Shown here: one piece after another, positions 25,420-36,030 of the stretch
Layout: each line of letters opens with the position of its first letter
Numbering within the stretch: position 1 is the stretch's first letter
Translations under genes and position numbers: made by a program
The notes under the pieces: model-generated
Database searches by the model: none
Told to the model about the DNA's origin: nothing
Seen by the model: the letters and a program-made list of their open reading frames with translations, nothing else
Source of the DNA: Lateolabrax maculatus
Lineage: Eukaryota; Chordata; Actinopteri; Acropomatiformes; Lateolabracidae
DNA: 64,000 nt
NCBI GenBank assembly: GCA_031216445.1
Contig: CM062210.1
Coordinates: forward strand, 5,452,501-5,516,500
Direction of reading: 5' to 3'

Positions 25420-25760
25420 TGTGATCAAGCATTTGCAATAATTTGCCTCTGCGCGGTAAAATCTCAAGGCTTTTTATAATCCATGTACCTAATAGGTTAC
25501 GTATTAGCTGAACAAACTACAGTAAAAGTGGCCTCAGTGCTTTCAAAATAAACAAATTGAATGTGTAGACTGAACAGGTGAAAGTGCTTCTGTGAAATTA
25601 CAAATGATAAGGCGTGATAAACTGCGAGTACCTAACAAAGAAGAGTTTATCTATTAGTATTAGAAATTAAGGAAATTCAATCATAAGCTCCTGGGGGATT
25701 AATTATCATATCATTAGACGGTGCCTCTATCTACCACATAATATTTTTGGCCTGCTTACA
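25420..25760. promoter_or_regulatory. Candidate conserved non-coding block
   Basis: Unique DNA with GCATTTGCAATAATTTGC (25430-25447, octamer/CEBP-like words), GGGATTAATTATCATATC (25696-25713, homeodomain cores) and few simple repeats. No frame is open across it. Regulatory function is inferred from motif content only. Confidence 0.22.
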
Positions 25761-26070
25761 CTAATGTGCTGTAACATTCATCCTGACAGAATTAAGTGCA
25801 GTATTACATAGCATTAGATCATTCATGACAGATTATCGACAGTAGTTTACACTCTGTGTATGTAGTTTTACAGTGGATGTCGGGGAATTTGGCGACAAGA
25901 AGATTTGCACCAAAATCTATGATCATAATAATCATAACATACTGTATCGTTAATGATGAAGCTGGTAATATATTACATGTCTGTCATAGTCAACAAATCC
26001 CATGAGTCCATCTCAGTATTTTCCAACATCCCCAACCTGTCTGTGGTATTCAGCCTCAAGCCCATTGGGA
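25761..26070. other. Non-coding DNA, nothing recognised
   Basis: AT-rich unique sequence leading into a family A repeat. Confidence 0.5.
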
Positions 26071-26510
26071 CTGAAATATCTTAATTAACAATATTTGGAT
26101 GGACTGCCATGAAATACATACAAACATTAATGCTTCCCAGACAATGAACCCTAATGACTTCAGTGATCCCCTGACTGTACCTGTAGTGCCACCATGAGGT
26201 TGACTTTTGTGGTTTTTAGTGAATAAATCTACTAAAATTTGGATATTTTGTATTTTGTACAGACATTTAAATGTGCCCAAAACTTTGGTTTATGACCAAA
26301 TACCTGCAAAATGAATGACGTTCCTCAGCTGTACTTTGTGTGTAGTGATAATTTATTAATGTTAGCGCACCCATAGACTACACTAGGCTGGTTAACATGG
26401 TAAACATTTAACCTGCTGAATGCATATTTCAGCCATCTTAGTCTACTGATGTATGCATTATGCTGACAGCACCGAGCCATTGGCATGACTGTAGACTCTA
26501 AGGCTTTACT
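26071..26510 (+). mobile_element. Family A dispersed repeat, long copy
   Basis: The copy begins near ACTGAAATATCTTAATTAAC, followed by TTGGATGGACTGCCATGAAA. It carries the diagnostic series TGATCCCCTGACTGTACC, GCCACCATGAGGTTGAC, TTTGGTTTATGACCAAATAC, CTGCAAAATGAATGACGTTC, CAGCTGTACTTTGTGTGTAG, GTTAACATGGTAAACATT and GGCATGACTGTAGACTCT. The same blocks occur in the same order at 45381-45840 and in part at 37631-37853. It has no coding capacity. I recognise this as a widespread percomorph repeat but cannot give its class. Confidence 0.75.
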
Positions 26511-28535
26511 GTAAACAATGGAGGTCTATGGCACAGTGGAATATGCTTTATAAGCCTTTGGCTAAACAGACAATACTTGTTAATAGGATCGATTTATTGT
26601 TGATTTTGGTCTCTTTATGCAATTCTAAATGGACTTTGATGAAGACATCTGAAAACAATCCGACACCATATATGACTGACTATGGTGCTGGATAATGCAG
26701 ATCATCTTTTGTCATCAGATACTGATACTAGTGGGCTGAGTTGACAAAAAAGTGCAATCCTTTAAAGTAAAATATGTGCTGTTTCATGTAAAATATTCAG
26801 TGAACTGTATAAAACATCAAGTAATATTCAAGTTAAGTTGAATGTCTCAAGAGAGACGTAGCCACTGGTTTTATAGGTCAGCAGCAGATATAAATATAAG
26901 TTAGTGAAGGGCTTCAAGAGATTTATATTCAGGCCTGTCATCATGTGATTGGCTGTCATGTTCCATACTCTTACCTGGCTGTTCCCTGAAGGGACGAGTG
27001 GTCCCAGCAGAAGGACATGTCCTTCTATTTGTGTCTGAGTAACTGCAAATGTTAGGAGACTATAAAACACTAATACAGACGCACTGTCCCTTGTCTGTGG
27101 AGCTGTTTGATGGTTTGATAACTCATTCCCTTTAATTTATCCAAAAAAGATGAAATTTTAAAAAGATCTCTAACACATCATTTCAGATAAAAATAAAAAG
27201 CCTCACAACTGATGAAATATGAAGTTCAAAACCCCCAATGAATTTCAGCTTCCATCAGGAAGAAGACAATAAAAAAGCCCCAAATACACATGCTTTCTTT
27301 TCCTGTTTTATTTGTTACTTGTTTGTTTGTTCTTTTACTCAAAGCAGATTTTGCAGCATATTATTCCTGGCTGTGTTATGTCAGTTTATACATCTGTTCA
27401 TTAATTTGTAGCTCGATCACCAACATTAGAGGTTTGATTTCCAGCAGGACAGTGAAATCATACTATTGCAAGGTAAGTGAATATCATCTTATATGATACA
27501 CATCATCTTATGTAAGCTCCAATGTAGTACAACTTCCTTAGTTATAGTTTCTTTTAACTTAATTAGGCAATATTTATTGTAATGTCGTGTTTAGTCTGTT
27601 CTTTTGTAATGCATTTTGATCAATAAAGGCCAACATCTTCTTTATTTTATCTCATGAAAGCATTATCTTAGTTTACATACTCTCTTGACCTCATGACTCA
27701 GTGAGAACAAGAAAGTGTGTAGAAGTTCATGAAAAAATGGTCAGTAAAGGAGAAAAGTCTTCATTTTCCACCTCCAGGCCCAGACTACTGCTGTTGTATG
27801 AGCTAGTTAATAGCTTTCCAATCACATACCAGGTGTACAATCCTGTATAATATGGCCAGAAATTACTGTAAATTACTGCTTAAAGGTGGAATGAAAGTGT
27901 TCACAACTACGCCTTTTTTCCCCAGGTCTCTTCTCATGGTGCACATCTAGAACTTTTTCTTCTGTAGTGCCTTCTCAGCCTTGTGAGAAACATTATTATT
28001 GAGTTGTACACGTTCCAGTGAAGGTTGTGGTGGATTTCTTTACCATCTTTGAAAGCAACACACAATGCAGTTATGAAACTGCTACTCAATGGCGAGTGAC
28101 GTTAAGGTTTAAATATTCAGGTCTTTTATGTGAATGCAGCTGAACATCCTTGGTCACTAAGGTTGAGAGTATAGTCTGAATGATGTGAGGATTATGCAAC
28201 TGTACGCTATTGTGAACTTTGGCAATCATCAAAGCCGCTCCTCCATCCTGCTGCATCTTTCTTCCATAACTACTGCAGCAGTCAGTGCTGACTAATTTTT
28301 TTTCCAATGTGAGAGACAGAAATGAAGCCATATTGTTACTCTTATTAATCTTCCAGTGAGGTATATTTTCTAAAACATTGCTTTCACCTGACAGCTGAAA
28401 ATATGACATTTTACAGCAGCAGCATGCAAGATCAAAAATTAGATCTTCAGTGACCTCTTCATACATCTCTAACTACAAAATTTGCGTCTGCTTCTTACCG
28501 CTTTCCTGGCTGCTCTGGTCATGCTTCCTTACAGA
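26511..28535. other. Non-coding unique DNA; isolated strong splice donor
   Basis: No gene recognised. At 27473 there is an ideal donor (CAAG|GTAAGTG). It is preceded by possible acceptors at 27411 and 27444, giving hypothetical 61- or 28-nt exons. A 68-codon frame with a hydrophobic N-terminus (27290-27496) overlaps them. With no conserved protein this is most likely chance. Confidence 0.4.
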
Positions 28536-28625
28536 CCTGATGATAGGAATCAGGGAATCACCAAAGTTGTTTCAATGAATTAAATTTCATGGCAATCTCT
28601 CCACAAGTTGGACATCGTATCATTT
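28536..28625 (+). mobile_element. Family A fragment
   Basis: The words GGAATCACCAAAGTTGTTTC and AAATTTCATGGCAATCTCTCC match the module that recurs at 42810-43130 and 48811-48896. Only one decayed module is present. Confidence 0.5.
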
Positions 28626-28903
28626 TGTTGTAAAAAATAAATAATTCATTTGAAACAGTGGTGTCATTTTAAAGGATCTAAAAGCTAAAGATCTTTGTGA
28701 GTTGATCCCACTAGTTGTCTGGACGTTTGTTAGACACCACTCTTGTTGTGTAACACGCTTTTATAAAATGTTACACTCCCCCCCCCCACCTCTTGTCCTT
28801 GTTAGCTCTTGATATGCCAGAGTAATTTTGTAAAAAAGTAAAGATTTCAGTAACAACTGCAGTTAAAACGAATCATTTCCTCATGGTTATTTTCTTCTCT
28901 CAG
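28626..28903. other. Non-coding DNA with C run
   Basis: It contains a 10-base C run at 28778-28787 and a good polypyrimidine tract ending in CAG at 28903, which borders the exon-like island. Confidence 0.5.
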
Positions 28904-29286
28904 ATGACGGACATACCCCTGACAGTCATGTTCCGAGTGCACATAGTGGAAGATACACTGTAGCCTTGAATATGATGCTGACAGCATGGTCTTGGTCAGC
29001 GGATGATGCTATTCAACTTAATGAGAGACAAGCTTAGGCCAAGACTTGACTTTGATTTTTCTCCCCAGTATGATTTTGATGGGCAGCTCTGCGGTCTCAT
29101 GGATATTCGGAAGCTGCCTCAAAAGGCTGTCTTGAAAGTCATTCGATCGGAAAGTGATGCCTGCTCAATTGGAACTGCAGACGTTGAGACACTCCCTCAT
29201 TTGCCCCTGGCTGACTGCCCTCGGGGCCTGTCTGATGCTTTCCCAGACCAAACTTTTCATACGAAGTGGGCAGGAAGCTTCGTTAG
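28904..29286 (+). other. Exon-like island with consensus splice sites (gene not identified)
   Basis: Two acceptors are seen: TTATTTTCTTCTCTCAG ending at 28903 and TTTGATTTTTCTCCCCAG ending at 29068. A usable donor TTAG|GTAAAC ends the segment at 29286. Between the second acceptor and the donor (29069-29286, 218 nt) only one of three frames is open. It has clearly higher GC than its surroundings and gives 72 residues beginning YDFDGQLCGLMD. The upstream acceptor leads into a 20-codon frame that starts directly with ATG and stops at TAG. In the alternative frame it leads into about 45 codons containing HSGRYTVAL, vaguely Ig-like. No protein family is recognised. It may be an exon of an unseen gene or non-coding RNA, or chance. 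Confidence 0.2.
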
Positions 29287-29426
29287 GTAAACACTTTATT
29301 CTAAGGAAATCCACTTCAGCTATAACAAAAATAGAAACACAAAATCTAGCTTGGTTTCATTCCTCATTAATGTGACACCTGGTTCAAGAAACTGAAGCTG
29401 TGAATATTGGATAAGAGAAATTTAAG
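29287..29426. other. Non-coding DNA
   Basis: Short AT-rich spacer between the exon-like island and a repeat segment. Confidence 0.5.
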
Positions 29427-29625
29427 ACCCTGTACACACCGGGTGTAAACATGCTATCAGTATCTGGTTATGTTATATTTCAATCTGGACCAGCGACCAT
29501 CATTGCCAGCTCTACAGCCACACCGCCTGTGTGGCTAAAAATGTTGTTACTGAATGTAATCCAGGGTTTTGGATCAACATTCTGCCCGGTGATAGATTCG
29601 ACATACTGGGTGTGAATATGGCCAA
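29427..29625 (+). repeat. Dispersed repeat family E segment
   Basis: The series CCCTGTACACACCGGGTGTAAAC, TATCTGGTTATG, GGACCAGCGACCATCATTG and ACTGGGTGTGAATATGG resembles a recurrent fish sequence built on 'ACACCTGGTGTAAAC' words. An inner direct/inverted echo (ACCGGGTGTAAAC near the start, ACTGGGTGTGAAT near the end) is visible. Class unknown. Confidence 0.35.
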
Positions 29626-30529
29626 GGTTTAAATCTGTCCCATTTTCCCCATCCACTCTGCCTCCTCTTTCTACTCTCTCTCAACAGTAAATGGTCAGAG
29701 GGAGGAAAAAAAAAAATCTAAACAGTGGGGACCAGCTGTTGAGATCTGAAAATGCGTTGGTGTCATTTAATGCTGGCAGTGAGCCACATGACAACAACAT
29801 CAAATTCCTGTGAGCTGCAATGCAGTTTCCTGCTCAGCTTTTAAACTGGTGTATGATGGCAGCCCAGATTAGAGCTGCACCAAAATAAAGATCTAATCAC
29901 CTGTGATTAAAACTCTGGCAGATGTGACCTTTGCCAGGGGACTGTATACAGGTCAATGGACCTCTTCAGGAGGTAACCGTCCATTTGAACTAAATAATAA
30001 TATATCATAAAATATGTTTTCATTGTTTCCCTCGTGTAAATCTGTCCTTATTTTTTTAAAAGTTCTTTGATTCAATGTTCTCACTCCAGAGCTAATGGGT
30101 TTACACAGCCAGAAGGCAGCAATCACAGGCAGATGGTTGAGGCGTTATGTGACATTTTGACTGATTGATTTTTGATCTCCATGTTATTCAAACTTAAATA
30201 AATACATAATTTCTATTTGAGTGCTTTGCCGTATGGAAACTCTAACAACTTGTTTTCAATTAATCATTGACATTAGCTTTAAAGTAAGACCTTTTTGAAT
30301 GTGAGGGATTGCCTTGTATAGAGCTCTGTATAGCAAACATAACCTAATGGATTGACTTGTACTTTTATGTACTGTAAAAAATTAGGTTCTGTAAAAGTCC
30401 TGAATCAGTATTGTCACTCATTTCTTGGAACATTTTGACATCAAGATGATTCACACTGTTGCTGAAATCGAATTACGTGAGGATGATCTGGAAATCTACA
30501 AAACATGGAAGGTGTCTTTTTTCATTTGA
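29626..30529. other. Non-coding unique DNA
   Basis: No gene or recognised repeat. A short A run lies at about 29707. Confidence 0.5.
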
Positions 30530-30680
30530 AGCGTAATTTCCGGTAACAAAGAGCTTAATGGCCTTTGTCCGCCATGATAAGACTACACAATTTCATCCTA
30601 ATAATGGCCAAAATGCAATAGACATGAGAAAATGAGTGTACAAGATGACAGTTGGTCATTTTATCCGGTGTACTGTAACA
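30530..30680. promoter_or_regulatory. Candidate regulatory block with opposed SOX-type sites
   Basis: AACAAAG (30545-30551) and CCTTTGT (30562-30568) form two SOX-type motifs facing each other 10 bp apart, with TTAATGG between them. The flanks are unique, balanced DNA. The motifs are seen; use as an enhancer is inferred. Confidence 0.2.
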
Positions 30681-31420
30681 TAAAAGAGAATCAATGCAGC
30701 ATCTGGGACATCTTAAGACGCCCTAAAGCAAACTAACATGTCAGATTAGTTTTTTGCCTTTGTTATCTTAGTGTGACAGTGTTCCCTCCTCCCTTACACT
30801 GTGACTATGGTTCATCCCCCTCCATCATTTTCCCTCCTACTGAAAGTTTCCTCTCTGTAGACCAAGACACACCAAGAGCTGATTGTCAGACATGATCTAA
30901 GGAAGAAATATCAATCCAGAGTGATGACTTTACTAAAAATAAATCAATATAAAAGTGAGCCGTGAGATTTAACATTAGTATTCTATGTGTTTTTTGGAAC
31001 CTTAATGGTGAAATTTTTTGAGTGTTTTTAAGAAACACAACCTGATCATTTCAAGGAAATGATTCTTGACTCACCTGACCAGAGAAACACCACAGTCTCT
31101 CGGTTCAGGTCAGAACTATAGGAGAATCACTCTGGTTAATTAATCCTGTCTTTCCAATATGTGGTTGACGTACTCAGTCCCTGTACTGTCGGTTCGACAA
31201 AGTGCTGAGGGACAACTAACAAACCAGATGCCCTCACATGCACCTGAAAGGAGAAGGCAAAAAATAAAATGTGGAGATACAGTTGGGTTCATTTCCCTGT
31301 TCACTCAGATAATAGATTTTTTTTGAACCCCTGAGCTGCTGCTTGGATAATCGCATCACCTCAGCCTTTTATCTTACTCATATCTGTGTCCTGCAAACTC
31401 ATATCCATACAGAGTGATAT
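30681..31420. other. Non-coding unique DNA
   Basis: No gene or repeat recognised. Confidence 0.5.
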
Positions 31421-31520
31421 CGCTGCAGCGAAACCATCATGAATTAAAAGCTTTCGGCAAATTCATGCCAATGAGGTGCTTATGCTCCTAATGCTACATC
31501 ATTACATGTGCTGTGTCTAA
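31421..31520. promoter_or_regulatory. Small candidate conserved non-coding block
   Basis: The string from CATCATGAATTAAAAGC through GGCAAATTCATGCCAATGAG to CATCATTACATGTGCTGTG is unique and rich in homeodomain and E-box-like words, without low complexity. Pattern-based inference only. Confidence 0.15.
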
Positions 31521-31689
31521 CCACACTAACTCAGGGACTGCTTATTTGGAGAGCATTAAAATACTGATTCTTATTATCACAAAATCTAAATTTGTTTTGG
31601 AAACATGTAAAAGGCCTGAAACATAGAAGTGTATAAACATTTTTTACCCCCAAAAATGGGACATACCTGTGTCCATCCACATTTTCAGA

Positions 31690-32098
31690 TCCTTTCACTT
31701 CCCCCAGGCCCACTTTTGAGAAAACTTTCCAGGCCTTGCCATTCCTCACGTGTCCACAAGATGTCCTCAGACTTTCCCGCCCTTTGCCAGTCACCTGATC
31801 CTCCTCACCTGACCCTCGCTCCCTCATTTAGTCCCAGAGTACATCCAGTATACTGGCCACTTTCCCACTCTCGTTTGCCACATTGTCATTGTTTATATAC
31901 TGTGGTCACAGTCCAGCCAGTCCGGCCTGTTGCCTGTGTTTGTGATCCGCTTCTTGCCTTAGTCCTAACAGATTTGTTTGCCTTTTTGTACTGCCTTCAT
32001 GTTGCTGAACTGTAAGCCTGTTTATTGTCCACAATTTGAACTAAAGTCCCCTTTAACTCAACCTGCTGTATGCCTTTGGGTCCTCTTCCTTGTTGTTT
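31690..32098 (+). repeat. Dispersed repeat family F, retroelement end-like
   Basis: A pyrimidine-rich segment with CACCTGATCCTCCTCACCTG, then a TATA-like TTTATATACTG (31890-31900) and a CTTGCCTTAGTCC block. It ends in AACTAAAGTCCCCTTTAAC followed by TGCCTTTGGGTCCTC. This layout of TATA box, short transcript-like body, A-rich signal and 'TTTGGGTCCTC' end is one I recognise from common fish retroelement termini. The overlapping 128-codon plus and 98-codon minus frames carry no domain. Class not assigned. Confidence 0.4.
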
Positions 32099-32985
32099 AG
32101 TATCTTGAGCAGATACAAATCAGCCTTTTGAATTTGCCAGTTTGTCATCATCAGTTTGATTGTTAATTAATTGAGGTAAAGAGCAAAAAATCTTATGAGC
32201 ATTACATGTAACTGCTTTCTGTGAGTAAACACACACGTACATGGTGATTTATGAAGTCATTCAACCACAGTTTCAGTGAAGCATTTATATCGTGTATGTG
32301 TGAAAAGAAAAACAGAGAATAAAGTGGTTGCTCTGGTTCTTCTTGGTGCATCACTACAGGGAGAGGGAAACTCTTGCTGTCTGGTTTACACTCCCTGCCT
32401 CACTGTTGATGCTTTGCACCCAAATCAGACTGGGCAAGGGAAAACCAAATCCTTGTATCCATTAAAGTTGTGACACTGAGGGGTCTGCAACAACTTCAGA
32501 GGCAGAATTCTTCTAAGATAGTTGACTCTGGGACAACCCACTGGGCAAAATTTGCCCTGAGGATTACAGATTCCAAATGACCACCCTGCCAAACAGTTAT
32601 CTCTCGTAACATATGTTTTTTTAATATTAGAAACAAATTAGTGGCAGTGCTTGTCAGAGCATGCAAGGGTGAGAGAATGCAAATGTATTACAAGGGATAT
32701 TATTTGAAAATATTTGCAAGTCAGTTCTCAAGGTCAAATAAGAGTCCTCCTTTCTGTAAGCCGGTCAAACAGGAAGTGTTGTCTGTGCTAATGCCAGAAC
32801 ATTTTGATCTGTGATTACCTTCAGGGGCCTGAAAAAGTCTCTAAGTGTGAAAATATGGAAATTGCCCTGTCAAGCAAAAACCTGACCGCCTGTGCCCTTA
32901 TTGCTCTGAGTGCCAAAGTGTCCCATTTTTAGAAACTTAATTTTCGCACCGATGTCACACCATAGAGGCATGTGGGCAGCATAAT
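32099..32985. other. Non-coding unique DNA
   Basis: No gene recognised. A 65-codon frame at 32276-32473 lacks domains. Confidence 0.5.
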
Positions 32986-33065
32986 GCCCTTCTGGTCACC
33001 ATTAGTGCCCCTCTGGTTAGTTCAAAAGACCCTCTGGTCAAATCAAGTGCCCCTCTGTTCCAGAA
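32986..33065 (+). repeat. Tandem repeat, period exactly 21 bp, about 3.8 copies
   Basis: Units start at 32986, 33007, 33028 and 33049. Each opens with a form of GCCCCTCTGGT (GCCCTTCTGGT, GCCCCTCTGGT, GACCCTCTGGT, GCCCCTCTGTT), while the second half of each unit has diverged. The array is followed by an 11-base A run near 33064-33074. Confidence 0.85.
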
Positions 33066-33189
33066 AAAAAAAAATAGTTGGCACACTGACCTCTTACCAA
33101 ACTGTGTGCAGCATTCTGAGGCTAATTTGAACCAATATATTCCATTTATAGTTGATATAGCAAACCTGTTAAATCACAGTTGCTTATTT
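33066..33189. other. Non-coding spacer
   Basis: Unique sequence between the 21-bp array and a family D fragment. Confidence 0.5.
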
Positions 33190-33300
33190 ACACATCCAGC
33201 AGAAAGGGGGCGATTTGGCATTCATTTGGAGTCATGTTTCTGGCCACCGGGTGACTGTTGGTGCAATATTCACTCTCTAAACTGAGCAGACTGATTATCT
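33190..33300 (+). mobile_element. Family D fragment
   Basis: GGCATTCATTTGGAGTCATG, TTTCTGGCCACCGGGTGACTG and GCAATATTCACTCTC line up in order with 21817-21875 of the longer copy. The 3' two thirds is missing. Confidence 0.55.
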
Positions 33301-34279
33301 ACATGTTGACTTTATAGACTTTTTGTAGAAGTGTTGCAGCAAGAAAAGTTTTGCAACTAAAACGACCGAACATGCCCATGAGGAGGAACAAAAGTACTGG
33401 TGTGTACTTAAACAATGTTATCGATGAAATAAAAAAACAAGATACTCAGACAAACAGTACACATGTGGACCCACAGTGCAATTGATTATCTACAAAACAT
33501 TTGTATAACAGATGTTTAACGTGTTACTGGAGGAATTTGATAATCATTCTATGTGATGTGTTGCTCTTTTATTATTTCTAGATTCAAGCATACTGTAGCA
33601 TTTTTGGTATAAAGTTTTTGTATGTACAGGTTAGACAGCTCTTTTGGGTCATAAATTGTGACCTGCGGTACAACCAGTCATTTAAACAGGAAAATGGGGA
33701 AATATTTTTCCGAATAACAAGGTTTTTGTGAGGATAGTTTTTTTTATTAAAAATCAACGCACTGAACAGCACAAATATCTTCATTTTTCCCTGCCTATAA
33801 TAAACCAGTATTGCTTAAACCAGCACACTTGGACCTGAGATGTCTCCGCCGTTATCAGGCCAGCTGGCAGCCAGTCTTCACCGCTCACTCACCCTGTTGA
33901 AAGGTGTATGGCATTTTGATAAGAGGTTTGAGTTTACCTGCATTACCATGTTTCTTGCTGGGTGTTATGACGGCCTGTATTACTCTTTGGGGTGTTGTGT
34001 CTGCCCTCCAGGCGGTTTCACTGTTATCTGGGCACAGCCAGGCTCACACAGGAGCGCTATAAATGAGCACTGAGGAATGTGATAGCTCATGTGTGGCCAT
34101 ACCCTACCTTTTACTGTCATGAATAAAACATGAGAAAGTATGGACAGTTATGCAAGAAATACGTGTGGGTTTATCCAATTACATGCATCTCTTTGTGTGT
34201 CTATGTTTACCGCAAGCCCTGTTTCTGTTTCTCATAATAATTTCAAATTATTTTGCCATCAAACTCCTATTTTGCATTA
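33301..34279. other. Non-coding unique DNA
   Basis: No gene or repeat recognised. Short T and A runs occur near 33740. Confidence 0.5.
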
Positions 34280-34700
34280 TAATGGCACTCTCCAGCTCTC
34301 CAATCATATCTTAATGAGAGGTTGGATTGTGGAGGGAAAACTCTTATTCTCTTCTTTTTATTTCTTTCATTCTCTCCATGAGGCGTTCCTTCTCTGCTCC
34401 AAGCTCCCCTTCAAGAGATAAACAGCTTACCTTTGGCATGACCCATTCCACTTTAATAAGCGCTAAGTACTCCACTGTCCCACTTTTCAAAGCTGTTAAT
34501 TTGATAAGTGAGGGGATCTCTCACTTAGCAATCATATTCTGGACAATTAAACCCATATCTGAAGAATAGGGCCTGTCTGGAGGGCTTTTTAGTGCCAATT
34601 ATGTGGAACCGTTTGTCTCAATGTCTAATACTCTCTTGAAATGAGCCATTGTTGTCAGAGAGCCATCGTCGATACATTGATGTAGTATTTAATCTTCAGT
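34280..34700. promoter_or_regulatory. Candidate conserved non-coding element with paired NK2-type sites
   Basis: About 420 bp of unique, well-balanced DNA. A perfect dyad TAAGTGAG (34505-34512) and CTCACTTA (34520-34527) gives two opposed NKX2-type cores, and GCGCTAAGTACTCC at about 34460-34473 is a related word. ATCATATCTTAATGAG and CCAATTATGTGG add homeodomain cores. Overlapping frames of 80-93 codons cover part of it but have no domain. Of the enhancer-like blocks in the window this is one of the more convincing, though the evidence is motif content alone. Confidence 0.28.
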
Positions 34701-34933
34701 TCATTTTAATTTAAACATAGAAGAACAGGCTTTACTCTATCGGTGATGTGATGTCCACTGTCAAAACTGTGAATGCAGGGAGTTTTTTTCACATTCTACT
34801 CACTATTTTTAATATGTACTCATTATCATTGTCAAATATAAATCCTATTCCTTTGCACTTTGCATTTGTATTTGTTTAAACTTTACAGAAACACTTGACT
34901 TGTATATAGACATGTTGGTGGTCATTGTTTCTT

Positions 34934-34955
34934 TATATATATATATATATATATA
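34934..34955. repeat. (TA)n microsatellite
   Basis: Eleven uninterrupted TA units. Confidence 0.95.
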
Positions 34956-34975
34956 CATTTTTTTTCACCTATTTA

Positions 34976-35004
34976 TAATAATAACAACAATAATAATAAT
35001 AATA
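34976..35004. repeat. (ATA)n/(ACA) trinucleotide tract
   Basis: An imperfect AAT-type repeat (AATAATAACAACAATAATAATAATAATAG). Confidence 0.85.
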
Positions 35005-35215
35005 GTTCTGTTATATATGTTATTAAACACATATATATTATATGTTTATGTTTATCTTTGTTCAGCTTTGTTGTCCTCGATTTTAGCTGTATAACTATTT
35101 ATGTCTCTTTTGGAAGTGTGTGTAATATTGAAGGAACTTCAAACCTGAGTCAATAATCTTTTATGAGTACACATACTTGGTCAATAAAGCTGATTGTGAT
35201 CACATTTTAAGATTT

Positions 35216-35927
35216 TTCAATGCATTAAATCGCCAACCAAAGCTTGTTACACACTATATTTTCAAGTGAGTAATCAAAGTTGAACCAGAAAGTCACTCTG
35301 CAATATTCCAATGTAGAGATTGTGGAGTAATTATAAGGATAAGTATGGTAAAACTGGAGGTTTGGTTACAACATCTCTGATCCTCTGACAGCTTTTGCTC
35401 ATGCTACAAGTATTTCATGGGTACATCTTTGGACCTGTGGTAAACAGACGCTTACAGAGAGAGCAACCCAACACTTCCAGCAGCATTATTGGACATCTGT
35501 TACAGCCACAGTAGGTGAAAGTAGCAATACATGTTGTTTTTTTCCTGCACTTCATACTTCACACCCTCCATGTCACCTCAAAAAGCAGTTTTCTGCTGTG
35601 ACAATTATAACGTAACACATGATCACAGCTGATAGCCAGCCTGGTTGGATACCCTCAGGTTGTAGACGTACTGACACAACACAGACACAAAACCTGCAGC
35701 AGTAACCCTACCCAGGCCGATTAGACTCAATATGCTGTCATTTGGACTCTGCTGGACTCAGATTCGGTCTTGAATATCAAAAGACCTCCATTTCCTGCCC
35801 TCGTTGGACTCTGTTGTAGCAATGTCTCAAGAATAAAACATTATTATGTCACATTGAACTGATGGCCAAAACTAGGCATCGACCCAGGTTGTAAAAACAA
35901 AAGAACTCTTCGAAAAACTTCCCTGAA
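35216..35927. other. Non-coding unique DNA
   Basis: No gene or repeat recognised. Confidence 0.5.
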
Positions 35928-36030
35928 TTAATTTAGTCAGGCAGCAGGTAGGCTTGTGGGTACATCGACCGGACCGACCTGGGTTCAAGCCCACCACTAG
36001 CACCCCCTTCCCCCTGTCCCAACATGACAA
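35928..36030 (+). mobile_element. tRNA-like SINE head fragment
   Basis: A perfect Pol III B box GGTTCAAGCCC (35982-35992) lies about 40 bases downstream of GCAGCAGGTAGGCTTGTGGG, an A-box-like region. The T-stem does not pair fully (positions next to the GG/CC pairs mismatch) and no cloverleaf is convincing, so this is a SINE head or tRNA relic, not a functional tRNA. The downstream body is not recognised. It differs from both other SINE types in the window. Confidence 0.5.

Larger units (their letters stand above)
34790..35215 (+). repeat. Probable repeat or 3'-UTR-like tail with microsatellites
   Basis: The segment contains a TA dinucleotide run, an ATA/ACA trinucleotide tract and a terminal TTGGTCAATAAAGCTGATTG (35180-35199). 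'CAATAAAGCTGATT' is an ending I recognise from fish LINE-like repeats, and it also contains a canonical AATAAA signal. Together these suggest the 3' end of an old retroelement. A genuine 3' UTR of an unseen gene cannot be excluded. Confidence 0.35.

Noticed and set aside
31629..32015. 128-codon plus-strand frame rich in Pro, His and Leu
   Set aside because: It lies over a pyrimidine-rich dispersed repeat and has no domain.
35941..36010. Functional tRNA gene
   Set aside because: The B box is perfect, but the T-stem mismatches beyond two pairs and no acceptor stem forms. It is listed as a SINE head.
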